DNA of 64,000 nt from Hyphomonadaceae bacterium (GCA_013001295.1 JABDMW010000038.1:43547-107546); one strand, 5' to 3'. Positions 42,432 to 51,938 are shown, counted from the stretch's first letter. Numbers and translations are program-made. The notes: a model not told the origin generated them from the letters alone.

Positions 42432-43889
42432 TTATAGGAGCGGGCCGACCAAACGGAATACGTTTTCCTTAAACTGTTGAAATCCAGATCTTTCTTCCCA
42501 AAATTCGAGGTCGACTTCGTTTGACTTGGCCAGATAAGTATCCGTGAGTTTGCTCATGTCGCTTGAAAAATCAGCGTCAAATACTACCATAGTCACTTCG
42601 AGGTTTAGATAAAAGCTGCGCATATCCATGTTTACCGTGCCGACAAAGGAGACCTCGTGGTCGACCAGGACGGCTTTTGTGTGCAGCATACCGTCCGTAT
42701 ATCGGAATATTTTTACACCGGCCTTTAGAAGTTCTCTGTACATAGACTCACTGGCATATTTGACCATTGTGGAGTCGACTTGTTTCGGGACGATGATGGA
42801 CACATCAAGCCCGCGCCGTGCCGCGTTGGCCAAGGCGAGTCTAATGGATTCATCCGGTACGAAATACGGTGTTATAATCACGATCTTCTCGCGCGCCCCG
42901 AAGATCGCTGACACTAGTGTTTCGTAGATCAAACTCGAGCTCATTTCGGGGCCAGAAGGTATAAGTTGCAAGACAGCATCGCGGTTGTGTTGGTTGCTTG
43001 GTGTTTCGTTGGGGAGTTCATCCATGGCGTCGCGGTCAAATTCCGATCCAACGGTGTCAAATAGAAAGTCGGTATTAAATACGCACAGAAACGATGAAAC
43101 CGCATGCCCTTGTACACGAACCATGATGTCGACCCACTCGCCACAGTCTTTATCACTGTTAAAGCACTCGGGGTCGACCAGATTGAAGCTTCCGATATAA
43201 CCAATTTTCTGATCTATGATCACAAGCTTACGATGGTTCCGTAGATCAGTTCGTTTAGAGATAGACTTGATAGAACCAACGGATAAAGAGGGCTGAATTT
43301 CCACGCCAGCATCTCGCATTTTTTCTGGCCACTTGCTTCGGAAGAATGCCCGGCTACCGAGCGCATCTGCTAATATCTTACAATCCACGCCCCGCTCCGC
43401 CGCGCCGATCACCGCGTCTAGAACCGACTCGACTTTGCCTGCGGGGTCAATAATATAAAATTCCATCAGACAGGTTTTTTTCGCCGCATCTATATCAGAA
43501 ATTATATTGGATATAGTTTTCTCTGACGTTGACAGCAATTTGATGGTATTTCCATCTGAAGGGTAAAATCCAGTTTCTTTAGAAATGACCTTTGACAAAT
43601 CCTTAAAATAGTCTGAGGTTTCGATCTCGCGCGCGAGCTCGTCATCCGCTTCGATGCCGAACGCTTTTTGGTAATATGCCCGGATACGTCGCCCTAGATT
43701 CAATCGTTTCCTGCCGAGTTTATGGTCACCGAACAAAAAGTAGAATCCGACACCGAAGAACGGCAGTGCAGCGATAATAATGAGCCAAGCCAATGCCGTA
43801 TTCACGGCCAGTTTGCGGTAGATTATGCGCAAACCCAGCCCGACGACGATTAGGATATGAAGGAAGAATGTCAAAGGTGTGGCAATCAT
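42432..43889 (-). CDS. cls: Cardiolipin synthase (phospholipase D family)
   Basis: This 485-aa protein has two N-terminal membrane helices (the PLDc_N region, about 5-60) and two HKD motifs: HRKLVIID followed by GSFNLVD, and HTKAVLVD followed by GTVNMDMRSF. It joins two phosphatidylglycerol molecules into cardiolipin at the inner membrane. I start at 43889 (MIATPLTFFLHIL); the open frame to 44048 would run over both promoters and the divergent gene. An exact EcfG promoter lies 23 nt upstream. Confidence 0.93.
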   Translation of the reverse strand: MIATPLTFFLHILIVVGLGLRIIYRKLAVNTALAWLIIIAALPFFGVGFYFLFGDHKLGRKRLNLGRRIRAYYQKAFGIEADDELAREIETSDYFKDLSKVISKETGFYPSDGNTIKLLSTSEKTISNIISDIDAAKKTCLMEFYIIDPAGKVESVLDAVIGAAERGVDCKILADALGSRAFFRSKWPEKMRDAGVEIQPSLSVGSIKSISKRTDLRNHRKLVIIDQKIGYIGSFNLVDPECFNSDKDCGEWVDIMVRVQGHAVSSFLCVFNTDFLFDTVGSEFDRDAMDELPNETPSNQHNRDAVLQLIPSGPEMSSSLIYETLVSAIFGAREKIVIITPYFVPDESIRLALANAARRGLDVSIIVPKQVDSTMVKYASESMYRELLKAGVKIFRYTDGMLHTKAVLVDHEVSFVGTVNMDMRSFYLNLEVTMVVFDADFSSDMSKLTDTYLAKSNEVDLEFWEERSGFQQFKENVFRLVGPLL

Positions 43890-43912
43890 TAGAATTCTCT
43901 CATTTGAGAAGA

Positions 43913-43937
43913 AACGCGCCAGGGAACCATCTGTTCC
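43913..43937 (-). promoter_or_regulatory. EcfG-type promoter for cls
   Basis: On the minus strand GGAAC-N16-CGTT matches exactly, 23 nt upstream of the cls ATG. It overlaps a near-consensus box on the other strand. Confidence 0.8.
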
Positions 43938-43947
43938 CGTATGTGTT
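43923..43947 (+). promoter_or_regulatory. Near-consensus EcfG-type promoter for the EEP gene
   Basis: GGAAC-N16-TGTT on the plus strand has one mismatch. It ends 8 nt before the ATG at 43956 and overlaps the cls promoter by 15 nt. Confidence 0.55.
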
Positions 43948-43955
43948 GTTAAAAT

Positions 43956-44693
43956 ATGGATTCCCCGCTGAAAATCGTAACATTCAATATTCAAGCTGCA
44001 ATCGGAACGCTGGCGCTGTCGCATTATGTCACGCGAGCGCACCGGCAACTATTTGACAATAATGCGAAACAGAGCCTCCTCAATGATATTTCGGATTATA
44101 TCTCGGCATATGACATCGCGTTTTTGCAAGAAGTTGATCTGGGCGGACGACGGGCTGGATTTCTGTGCCAGGTCGATTTGTTATCAAGTGCTGCTAAATT
44201 CGCGGATTATGCGGTTCAGGAAAACCGGGTCGTCAGGCATCTATCTCGCCACGGAAACGCCATTCTCTCGCAACACGCCCTGCATGATGTCACGGATATC
44301 AAACTCCCGGGACGGGTCCAGGGTCGGGGAGCAATTTCCGCTCGAATTCAACGGCATGAGCCCGTCACACTGGTAAACTTGCACCTCAGTTTAGGCGAGC
44401 GAGACCAAATCATACAGCTGGATTATATCGCAGATCAGCTTGACCCAAATGAAAACATTATTGTTTGCGGCGATTTTAACTGCGCCCCGACATCGAAACC
44501 AATTCAACGGTTCGCAAAAGCATTATCGCTCACGCCCCTCACAAGCAACGAGTGCAAAACATATCCCTCGTGGAAGCCACGCCAGGCTCTCGACCATATT
44601 TTAGCATCGAAAGGGATGGACTCTGAAAATATCAAGGTTGATGAAATTATTTTATCAGATCACCGGCCTGTCACCGCTGAGGTTAGAGTTTAA
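43956..44693 (+). CDS. Endonuclease/exonuclease/phosphatase family protein
   Basis: This 245-aa protein has the EEP metal-dependent phosphohydrolase fold: IVTFNIQAA, FLQEVDLGGRR, GNAILSQHAL, IIVCGDFNCAP and LSDHRPVTAEV. No signal peptide. In many alphaproteobacteria such a gene pairs with cardiolipin synthase, so a phospholipid-related phosphodiesterase role is possible; the substrate cannot be told. The ATG lies only 8 nt beyond a near-consensus EcfG box, so the transcript may be leaderless. Confidence 0.85.
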   Translation: MDSPLKIVTFNIQAAIGTLALSHYVTRAHRQLFDNNAKQSLLNDISDYISAYDIAFLQEVDLGGRRAGFLCQVDLLSSAAKFADYAVQENRVVRHLSRHGNAILSQHALHDVTDIKLPGRVQGRGAISARIQRHEPVTLVNLHLSLGERDQIIQLDYIADQLDPNENIIVCGDFNCAPTSKPIQRFAKALSLTPLTSNECKTYPSWKPRQALDHILASKGMDSENIKVDEIILSDHRPVTAEVRV

Positions 44694-44712
44694 GCCAATC
44701 AAAGAGGATACA

Positions 44713-45144
44713 GTGCAGAATGTAGATTTAGATGTCGACGAGACCCACGCACAGGCAATAGCGTCAATCGAGAAACTCGCGCAATTAATGGATAGTCAAT
44801 TCACATTGCCCGGCACGAAGATAAAGCTTGGGCTGGACACACTTATCGGATTTGTCCCGGGAATTGGAGATACTATTGGTCTCGCGGTCTCCGGATATAT
44901 AGTCTCGAGGGCGGCTCATTTGGGAGTTCGGAAGCGGACATTGGGGCGCATGTCTTGGAATATCTTCCTGGATTGGTTAATCGGTCTTATCCCGTTGATC
45001 GGCGATCTATTTGATTGGGGCTGGAAAGCTAATAATCGGAATGCAGCACTTTTAAGACGGCAATTCGAGCGACAATACGGCGTACAATTACCTCCAAGTC
45101 CCGTTGATCAGGAGCTCGACACTTTAACAAGAAAATCCAATTGA
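44713..45144 (+). CDS. DUF4112 membrane protein
   Basis: This 143-aa protein fits DUF4112: FTLPGTKIKLGLDTLIGFVP then GIGDTIGLAVSGYIVSRAA, and later DWLIGLIPLIGDLFDWGWKA with NRRNAALL-like end (NNRNAALLRRQFE). Two hydrophobic segments suggest membrane association. I use the GTG at 44713, preceded by AAGAGGA, rather than an earlier ATG-type codon inside the EEP gene. It is probably co-transcribed with that gene, 19 nt upstream. Confidence 0.82.
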   Translation: MQNVDLDVDETHAQAIASIEKLAQLMDSQFTLPGTKIKLGLDTLIGFVPGIGDTIGLAVSGYIVSRAAHLGVRKRTLGRMSWNIFLDWLIGLIPLIGDLFDWGWKANNRNAALLRRQFERQYGVQLPPSPVDQELDTLTRKSN

Positions 45145-45206
45145 GTAGCGCTTTGCCGTGTGATTTTCAATTACCCAGCTATAAGCGAAGTTTATGAAGT
45201 GAGCTG

Positions 45207-45231
45207 GGAACGTTTTCGACGTATCCACGTT
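45207..45231 (+). promoter_or_regulatory. EcfG-type promoter for the secreted 150-aa protein
   Basis: GGAAC-N16-CGTT matches exactly. Its -10 part ends 8 nt before the ATG at 45240. Confidence 0.78.
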
Positions 45232-45239
45232 CTTTTTGC

Positions 45240-45692
45240 ATGGGATATCTTTTCAAAATAATAGGCATGAATATATTGGCGACACTTTTTCTCTTCTGCA
45301 CTGGCCAAACTGTATCAGCGTCGGAACCATGCACAATAATGTCACCAATTTCTGAGGAAACAGGCGAGCGCTGGTGTCTGAACGAAAAAATTCAAGCGAA
45401 ACCGACGATGCGAAGTAAGCGCAATTTTTCGTTTGATCGAAAATCGATCAGGAAAGCTATTTCTGCCAAATCACAGTCCGCGAGAATCCGGATAACGAGA
45501 TATATGCAAACCGCGCAAGACTTAGGCCGGGCGCGGATAGAGATGGCGGAAAATCAAGAGGCAATAGTCGGTGTCCTCGACACGAACCAAGTCTTTGACT
45601 CGCCGTTTGATTACCCTGAGGAACGACATTTCAGCAAGAAGCGGGAAAACATCCGTGTTGATGCTGGCGTGAAAATGCTCAGACGGTCCTAG
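45240..45692 (+). CDS. Unknown secreted basic protein
   Basis: This 150-aa protein has a signal peptide (about 1-28, cut near VSASEP), two cysteines near the mature N-terminus (PCTIMSP, RWCLNE) and a basic helical body (RKSIRKAISAKSQSARIRIT). No family recognised. The start at 45240 would give a nearly leaderless mRNA from the EcfG promoter; a second in-frame ATG at 45267 also gives a signal peptide and is a fair alternative. Confidence 0.7.
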   Translation: MGYLFKIIGMNILATLFLFCTGQTVSASEPCTIMSPISEETGERWCLNEKIQAKPTMRSKRNFSFDRKSIRKAISAKSQSARIRITRYMQTAQDLGRARIEMAENQEAIVGVLDTNQVFDSPFDYPEERHFSKKRENIRVDAGVKMLRRS

Positions 45693-45788
45693 CGATGCAT
45701 GTTCATGCGAACATTGTTGCAGGTCTGCTGAGAATGCTCACTGGCCGATACATCTAGAAGACAATTTCGTCCGAAGGGACAACGAAGT

Positions 45789-46385
45789 ATGATTAAAGAA
45801 GAAAAACCCTTAGAATCCCTTCTCGACACAGTCGACGAAGCTGTTGAGATAGCGCCTGATAACAAGCCAAGTCTTCGACAAATCATTGTGTCTTTTGGGA
45901 ATAAAGCGTTTGGACCTGTCCTCGTGCTCAGCGGTTTAATGTTGATGACACCGATAGCCGCCCTGCCGGGCATGCCCGCTGTTTTGAGCACGCTGATCCT
46001 CGTCTTTTCCGCTCAATTGATAATGGGGTGGTCACACCCTTGGTTGCCGGCATTCCTAACTAAAATCAAGCTCAAGCAAAAAGACATTGAGAAAACTGAT
46101 AAAGCGGTTCGCCCCGTATTAAAAAAACTAGATGGACTTATCAGACCACGGGTTTTTTGGGCCAACAGTGAAAACTTCAGGTTAGCAACGGCCATTCTCA
46201 GTATTTTGATTGCGATAGCCATTATACCGTTAGGTGTTTTGCCGTTCGGTGTCGCGCTACCAGGTCTGATCATTTTCACACTTGGTCTGGGTATCATGGC
46301 CCGAGACGGTTTGTTTATTTTAGCCGGGTACTCCCTCAGTTTCATATTCGCCGCGACGATTGCCACTGCCTTATTTATTTTCTGA
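45789..46385 (+). CDS. exoD: ExoD-family membrane protein
   Basis: This 198-aa protein fits the ExoD family: FGNKAFGPVLVLSGLMLMTP with IAALPGMPAVLSTLILVFS, then helices near 135-160 and 175-198. About four membrane helices. ExoD was first linked to exopolysaccharide and nodule invasion in Sinorhizobium; its biochemical role remains unclear. No EcfG box is visible upstream. It closes the stress island before the uronate locus. Confidence 0.83.
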   Translation: MIKEEKPLESLLDTVDEAVEIAPDNKPSLRQIIVSFGNKAFGPVLVLSGLMLMTPIAALPGMPAVLSTLILVFSAQLIMGWSHPWLPAFLTKIKLKQKDIEKTDKAVRPVLKKLDGLIRPRVFWANSENFRLATAILSILIAIAIIPLGVLPFGVALPGLIIFTLGLGIMARDGLFILAGYSLSFIFAATIATALFIF

Positions 46386-46455
46386 TTTTACCGATGGCAA
46401 AGATGAACTAGTATTGAATTACGGGTTTATTTGCCAAACCATCTAAATTCATCTA

Positions 46456-46497
46456 TACCAATATAATATACCAAAGCATATAATTGGTGGTACCAAT
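46456..46497 (+). promoter_or_regulatory. ATTGGT/ACCAAT operator upstream of the manD-like gene
   Basis: The palindrome ATTGGT-GGT-ACCAAT lies at 46483-46497, 33 nt before the ATG, with another TATACCAAT at 46455-46463. The core TGGT-N3-ACCA is typical of FadR-type GntR operators. Confidence 0.65.
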
Positions 46498-46530
46498 AAA
46501 AATGATGAACGGACGGGGAATATTGTCGGA

Positions 46531-47748
46531 ATGAAGATCAAGCACATCCAGGTTTTCGTTTGCTGCCCGGGCAGGAATTTTGTCACGGTCAAAATCACGA
46601 CCGACTCCGGAGTCTCTGGTCTTGGAGACGCGACTTTAAATGGTCGTGAGATGGCGGTAGTCGCCTATCTGGAAGAACATGTCGCACCGTGCCTGGTTGG
46701 GCGTGATCCGCAGTCAATCGAAGACATCTGGCAGTATTTATACAAAGGAGCCTACTGGCGAAGAGGGCCCGTAACCATGGCGGCCATTGCGGCGATTGAT
46801 ATGGCCCTTTGGGATATTAAAGGCAAAATTGCAGGCCTGCCTGTATATCAATTGCTTGGCGGTAAGAGCAGAAAGGGCGTCAACTTGTATGCTCATGCTA
46901 ATGGCGAAAGCATTGAAGATACGCTGGACAAAGCGGCCGAGCTCAAGGATCAGGGTTTCAAAGCGATCCGTTTACAATCAGCAATCCCAGGATTGCCTGT
47001 CACTTATGGCGTGCTGGGCGATAAGAAAGATTATTTTGAATTGCAGGGCAACCGCCCATTGCCGCCTGAAGAGGTTTGGTCGACACAAAAATACTTTGCC
47101 TTGATCGCAGATTTGTTCGCACAAGCGCGTGATAAACTCGGCACCGATGTTCATTTACTTCACGATGTGCACAATCGTCTCACGCCCATTGAAGCTGCAA
47201 AACTCGGCAAAATATTAGAGCCCTTTGATCTACTGTTTCTGGAAGACCCTTGCATGGCAGAAAACCAGGATAGCTTGAGCGTTGTGCGTACTCACGCCAC
47301 GACACCCCTGGCGATTGGCGAGAGCTACAACACCATCCATGACTGCCGCGAAATGATCCAGAACCGGTGGATTGATTATATCCGAACCGCGGCCACCCAT
47401 GCCGGCGGGATTACGGCCATGCGGCGCATAGCCGATTTTGCCAGCTTGTTTGACGTAAAGACAGCGCCCCACGGCGCGCCAGATTTATCACCGGTTTGTT
47501 TTGCCGCTCATATGCATCTTGATATCTGGGCGCCGAATTTCGGCATTCAGGAATATGTGGGCGAAGGAAATGCGGAATCCCTGCAAATTTTCAAGCACGA
47601 TATTAAAGTGAAAGACGGTATGGCTTTTGTTGGCGATGCTCCGGGGCTCGGCATTGAGTTCGATGAGAAAGCCGCCGCGAAATATCCGTATAATCGTTCC
47701 TACTTACCGGTCAGTCGGCTGGAAGACGGGACGGTGTGGCATTGGTAG
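46531..47748 (+). CDS. D-mannonate dehydratase-like enzyme, enolase superfamily (ManD/RspA)
   Basis: This 405-aa protein belongs to the ManD group: [20 protein letters not shown] at the N-terminus, [20 protein letters not shown], then [22 protein letters not shown] and [12 protein letters not shown]. The reaction of the family is dehydration of D-mannonate or D-gluconate to the 2-keto-3-deoxy acid. Since a separate UxuA is encoded at 51967, this enzyme may act on another acid sugar. It is the first gene of a plus-strand operon and has a palindromic operator just upstream. Confidence 0.85.
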   Translation: MKIKHIQVFVCCPGRNFVTVKITTDSGVSGLGDATLNGREMAVVAYLEEHVAPCLVGRDPQSIEDIWQYLYKGAYWRRGPVTMAAIAAIDMALWDIKGKIAGLPVYQLLGGKSRKGVNLYAHANGESIEDTLDKAAELKDQGFKAIRLQSAIPGLPVTYGVLGDKKDYFELQGNRPLPPEEVWSTQKYFALIADLFAQARDKLGTDVHLLHDVHNRLTPIEAAKLGKILEPFDLLFLEDPCMAENQDSLSVVRTHATTPLAIGESYNTIHDCREMIQNRWIDYIRTAATHAGGITAMRRIADFASLFDVKTAPHGAPDLSPVCFAAHMHLDIWAPNFGIQEYVGEGNAESLQIFKHDIKVKDGMAFVGDAPGLGIEFDEKAAAKYPYNRSYLPVSRLEDGTVWHW

Positions 47749-47757
47749 GGATGATAA

Positions 47758-48900
47758 ATGACTGAAAATTTGCGCGTATTGGTGCATGGAACCGGTTTTG
47801 CCGGACAGGGACATGCAGAAGCTTTCCGGTCTGTGGGGGCTGAAGTAGTCGGTATCGTCGGTCGCACACCAAGTGTGGTGCAGGACGTTTGCGATACAAT
47901 GTCGATCCCGTACGGCGGAACCGATTGGGAAAAAGCGCTCACCGACACGAAGCCGGATATTGTCTCGATAGCCACACCCGGCGGGGCACATTTTCAAGCA
48001 ATCAAACAGGCGATCGCTCATGGCTGTCATGTATTTTGCGACAAGCCCCTGACGACGGACGGTGAAACAGCCGAGGAGCTTTACCGATTGGCGGGTAAGA
48101 AGGGCGTGAAAACCGCTTATGCGTCCAGTTTCCGCTACATGCCCCATATCCAGCACGCAAAGCAATTGGTTGCGGATGGGGCGATCGGGGAGCCGCAAGA
48201 AGTCGAATGTATTTCTCATTTTAATCTTGAAAAAGACATTCCATTTGGCTGGTCCCACCGCGCCGAGGATGGCGGTGGGCGTTTGAACAATAATTTCACC
48301 CACAAATTATCAATAGTGACATCTGTGATTGGCGAGAAAATTTTGGCAATTGCCGGAGATGTTCGAGATGATCTGGGAAAAGCTCCGATCGTCAAAGGTG
48401 TGCACAACTTTAAAACCCGCCGCGAGCATATTCCAGACGATCTCGAGGATCCCAATCTCGAGTGGGGCGAGTCCAATGTCGAGTGGAGCTATACGGTGAT
48501 GGCAAGACTTGAAAGCGCTATGGCCAAGCAGCCGGTCTCGGTTGTGTTCAAACATGGCGGTCTGCAGCCACGCTTTAATGAAGATTACATTGCCTTTTAT
48601 GGGTCAACCGGTGCCATCTATATTAAAGGTCATTATGGCAGTGGGCCGCTGTATCTTTACGGCAAAGACAAGCAGTGGGCTGAGATCGCTTTGCCCGCCG
48701 ATATCGCCGCAGACATACCGGATGTTGATGGTGATACAGAGCGCAATTGGCGCTATCTTATCCGTGAGTTTGCTAAAGATATCAAAGGTGAGCCGGTCCC
48801 ACCGTATCAGACTTTTAAAGAAGGGGCCCTGTACCAGCGCCTGATCGATATTATTCGCGCAAGTGACAATTGGGTGGATGTTACCCAATTGCAGGAATAG
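47758..48900 (+). CDS. Gfo/Idh/MocA-family oxidoreductase
   Basis: This 380-aa protein has an N-terminal Rossmann domain (VLVHGTGFAGQGHAEAF, KPDIVSIATPGGAHF) and the conserved HVFCDKPLTTDGETAEEL, in which Lys of the CDKP segment is catalytic. The C-terminal domain is an open-faced beta sheet. It oxidises or reduces a sugar or sugar acid with NAD(P). Its place 9 nt after the ManD-like gene suggests a uronate or related sugar substrate. Confidence 0.88.
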   Translation: MTENLRVLVHGTGFAGQGHAEAFRSVGAEVVGIVGRTPSVVQDVCDTMSIPYGGTDWEKALTDTKPDIVSIATPGGAHFQAIKQAIAHGCHVFCDKPLTTDGETAEELYRLAGKKGVKTAYASSFRYMPHIQHAKQLVADGAIGEPQEVECISHFNLEKDIPFGWSHRAEDGGGRLNNNFTHKLSIVTSVIGEKILAIAGDVRDDLGKAPIVKGVHNFKTRREHIPDDLEDPNLEWGESNVEWSYTVMARLESAMAKQPVSVVFKHGGLQPRFNEDYIAFYGSTGAIYIKGHYGSGPLYLYGKDKQWAEIALPADIAADIPDVDGDTERNWRYLIREFAKDIKGEPVPPYQTFKEGALYQRLIDIIRASDNWVDVTQLQE

Positions 48901-48908
48901 CGCCGTTT

Positions 48909-50645
48909 ATGTCCTATGATTATCTGGTCATTGCTGGGTATTTCTTACTGCTGATCGCCATCGGTTTTGGCTTCAAAAATATGGCCGCGAAATCCACCAG
49001 CGATTATTTTCGCGGCGGCGGGCGCATGCTCTGGTGGATGGTCGGCTCCACCGCTTTCATGATGCAATTTTCTGCCTGGACTTTTACCGGCGCAGCCGGA
49101 AAGGCATTCACGGATGGCTTTGCGGTCAGCCTGGTGTTCTTCGCCAATACCTTCGCCTATTTTTGCGGTTGGGCCTATTTTGCCCATCGCTTTCGACAGA
49201 TGCGGGTCGACACACCAACGGAAGCGATCCGGCGGCGGTTTGGCAATCAAAACGAATTGTTTTTCTCCTTTGCTTTGATCATCTTCAGTTACATCAATGC
49301 CGGAATTTGGCTCAACGCATTAGGTGTGTTCTCGAGCGCTGTGTTTGAAACGGATATCGGCCTCACTATAATAGCTACGGGTTTAGCCGTTCTTTTTGTT
49401 TCCGTATTGTCTGGCGCGTGGGGTGTCGTGGCGTCCGACTTCGTTCAAACCTTAGTGGTCGCGACCGTATCCGTCGCGTGCGCAATTGTAGCGTTGGTGA
49501 AAGTTGGAGGACCAGTCAATCTGGTAACAGAATTCCCGTCCGATTTTATCATGGGCCCCAATATGAATTACGGGCTGTTGCTGGTCGGAACTTTCGTGTT
49601 CTTTCTCGCAAAGCAAATGATCACGATCATGAACATGCATGATTCATTTCGGTTCTTGAATGCAAGAGATTCAGTTAACGCCCGCAAAGCCGCTTTGCTT
49701 GCCATGGTGCTGATGGGGTTTGGCAGCATCATCTGGTTTATTCCGCCCTGGGCGTCTGCCATTCTGTATCCAGATGCGGCGGCCGCTTATCCTGAACTCG
49801 GCAATAAAGCGGCCGATGCAGTGTATCTGGTGTTTGCCCGTAATGCCATGCCGGTGGGAACCGTCGGCCTGCTATTGGCAGGGTTATTCGCGGCGTCCAT
49901 GTCATCCATGGACTCGGCTCTCAACAAGAATGCCGGGATTATCGTGCGCAGTATCTACCAACCATTTTTAAAGAAACGAAACAAAGAGGTTAGCGAGAAA
50001 CGTTTGCTCTATGTCAGTATGGCGTTCAGTTTTTTGAGTGGAATCGCCGTCATTGCGATGGCGTTGTATTTCAAATCCCTGAAAGAGTTCAGCCTGTTTG
50101 ATTTGATGATGTCCATTTCGGCGATGATACAGGTTCCCATTCTTGTTCCACTTATCCTTGGTCTTCTCATCAAGAAGACACCTGAATGGGCACCTTGGGT
50201 CACAGTCTTGGTGGGCCTTTTCGTCTCCTGGTTTATGTTCAATATTTTAACGCCCGATGTGGTCGCGAGCTGGATGAATTTGGATGTGCTGACGCGACGC
50301 GAATATACCGACTTTAATTTGATCCTGACCATTGGCGGACAAGTCTTCATCACAGGCGGATTTTTCTGTTTAACTAGCCTGTTCTACAAAGAGAGCAAAG
50401 ACCGCCACCTCGAGAACAAGCAGAAATTCTTTGAAGATCTCGAAACGCCGGTTATTGCCGGCGCGGAACAGGATGATTATGACCGCAAGCAAAGGTTCAA
50501 ACTCGGATCCATGGTCTTGTTTATGGGCGCTGGGCTATTGGTGATGACTTTAATCCCGAACCCGCTTTGGGGACGCGCGGTGTTCCTATGTGCATCCTTG
50601 GCCATGCTCACGATAGGCACGCTATTAAGACGGAGCGCGCGGTGA
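48909..50645 (+). CDS. Sodium:solute symporter family transporter
   Basis: This 578-aa protein has about 14 hydrophobic helices and the SSS pattern: KSTSDYFRGGGRMLWWMVGS near the N-terminus and GLFAASMSSMDSALNKNAGI in the middle, the latter containing the sodium-site SMSSMDS motif. The start at 48909 follows the preceding stop by 8 nt. In this operon it probably imports an oligo- or monouronate with sodium. Confidence 0.87.
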   Translation: MSYDYLVIAGYFLLLIAIGFGFKNMAAKSTSDYFRGGGRMLWWMVGSTAFMMQFSAWTFTGAAGKAFTDGFAVSLVFFANTFAYFCGWAYFAHRFRQMRVDTPTEAIRRRFGNQNELFFSFALIIFSYINAGIWLNALGVFSSAVFETDIGLTIIATGLAVLFVSVLSGAWGVVASDFVQTLVVATVSVACAIVALVKVGGPVNLVTEFPSDFIMGPNMNYGLLLVGTFVFFLAKQMITIMNMHDSFRFLNARDSVNARKAALLAMVLMGFGSIIWFIPPWASAILYPDAAAAYPELGNKAADAVYLVFARNAMPVGTVGLLLAGLFAASMSSMDSALNKNAGIIVRSIYQPFLKKRNKEVSEKRLLYVSMAFSFLSGIAVIAMALYFKSLKEFSLFDLMMSISAMIQVPILVPLILGLLIKKTPEWAPWVTVLVGLFVSWFMFNILTPDVVASWMNLDVLTRREYTDFNLILTIGGQVFITGGFFCLTSLFYKESKDRHLENKQKFFEDLETPVIAGAEQDDYDRKQRFKLGSMVLFMGAGLLVMTLIPNPLWGRAVFLCASLAMLTIGTLLRRSAR

Positions 50646-50672
50646 TGATTTCTACCGGAAGAGGGACGTAAG

Positions 50673-51938
50673 ATGGCAACACAAGCGCGAAGCAAGTTGA
50701 CGGACAAGCTGGCCTTGTTCCTGCCGGGTATTTTCTTGCTCGGGTTTAATATCGGGACAGGGAGTGTGACCACTATGGCGAAGGCGGGTGCCACCTACGG
50801 CATGACCTTGTTATGGACGGTGCTGATATCCTGCGTCGCCACATATATGATGATCGTGACGTACGGGAAATACACGCTGGTGACGGGTGAAACTGCGCTG
50901 CAGGCGTTTCGCAAACATATTCATCCCGCTGTCGGTATATTTTTCATCTTGGCACTAACGGCAGGGGTGAGCGGTAGTGTCATGGGCGTGATGGGGATTG
51001 TCGCCGATATCAGCTATGAATGGTCGAAAACATTCATCGAGGGAGGCATCAAGCCGATCTTCTGGGCCGCGTTTTTTATCAGCCTGGTTTACTTTATATT
51101 TTGGAATGGTCGCACCCAGGTCTTTGAACGCGCGCTCGCCGTGATCGTTGCCATTATGGCAGCGTGTTTTCTCTTGAACTTTTTCATACTCATGCCGCCG
51201 CCGGTTGATATTCTCAAAGGGCTCATCCCGTCCGTACCCGACGTGCCCGAGACCAATGGGCAGGGGCCGTTATTGTTGATTGCTTCCATGGTCGGGACAA
51301 CATTGTTCTCAGGGCTGTTCATCATCCGCACGACTTTGGTGAAGGAGGCCGGATGGACTTTGGGGGATGAGGTTAAACAACGCCGGGATGCACTGTTTGC
51401 CGCCGTCATGATGTTCGTGATCAGTGCGGCCATTATGGCCGCCGCCGCTGGGACACTTTATACCGAAGACATTGGGCTAGACCGTCCGGCGCAAATGATC
51501 ACGCTGCTGGAGCCATTGGCTGGACCCTTGGCCGCATCGATTTTTGCTGTCGGCATTATTGCCGCCGGCGTCTCATCGCAATTTCCAAATGTTTTGATGC
51601 TACCCTGGTTGTTATGCGATTACAGCAATTCCGACCGAGACATGACCTTGCCGAAATACCGGATCATGGTGTTTTTTATTTCCCTTTTAGGATTGGTTGT
51701 TCCGTTGTTTGAAGCGCGGCCTTTGTTTGTCATGATTGCGTCACAGGCCTTTAATGTTGTGCTCCTTCCCTTGACTGTTGCCTGCATATTATATCTGGGA
51801 AATAAACAAAATTTGATGGGCGAACATCGCCACGGTTTGGGTGCCAATATAGCGCTGGTTGCTATATTCCTGTTCTCGCTTGTAACCAGCTTTATGGGTT
51901 TTCAGGGTTTGCTCGGTATTCTAGAAGGATTGGTTTAG
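50673..51938 (+). CDS. NRAMP-fold transporter lacking the DPGN metal motif
   Basis: This 421-aa protein has about 11 membrane helices and overall resembles NRAMP divalent metal transporters: LPGIFLLGFNIGTGSVTTMA and AKAGATYGMTLLWTVL, later GIIAAGVSSQFPNVLMLPWL. The usual TM1 metal motif DPGN is replaced by NIGTG, and no TM6 MPH-type motif is seen (MVGTTLFSGLF). It should therefore not move metals in the usual way. Lying between a sodium symporter and UxuA it may carry an organic acid; that is inference. Confidence 0.75.
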   Translation: MATQARSKLTDKLALFLPGIFLLGFNIGTGSVTTMAKAGATYGMTLLWTVLISCVATYMMIVTYGKYTLVTGETALQAFRKHIHPAVGIFFILALTAGVSGSVMGVMGIVADISYEWSKTFIEGGIKPIFWAAFFISLVYFIFWNGRTQVFERALAVIVAIMAACFLLNFFILMPPPVDILKGLIPSVPDVPETNGQGPLLLIASMVGTTLFSGLFIIRTTLVKEAGWTLGDEVKQRRDALFAAVMMFVISAAIMAAAAGTLYTEDIGLDRPAQMITLLEPLAGPLAASIFAVGIIAAGVSSQFPNVLMLPWLLCDYSNSDRDMTLPKYRIMVFFISLLGLVVPLFEARPLFVMIASQAFNVVLLPLTVACILYLGNKQNLMGEHRHGLGANIALVAIFLFSLVTSFMGFQGLLGILEGLV

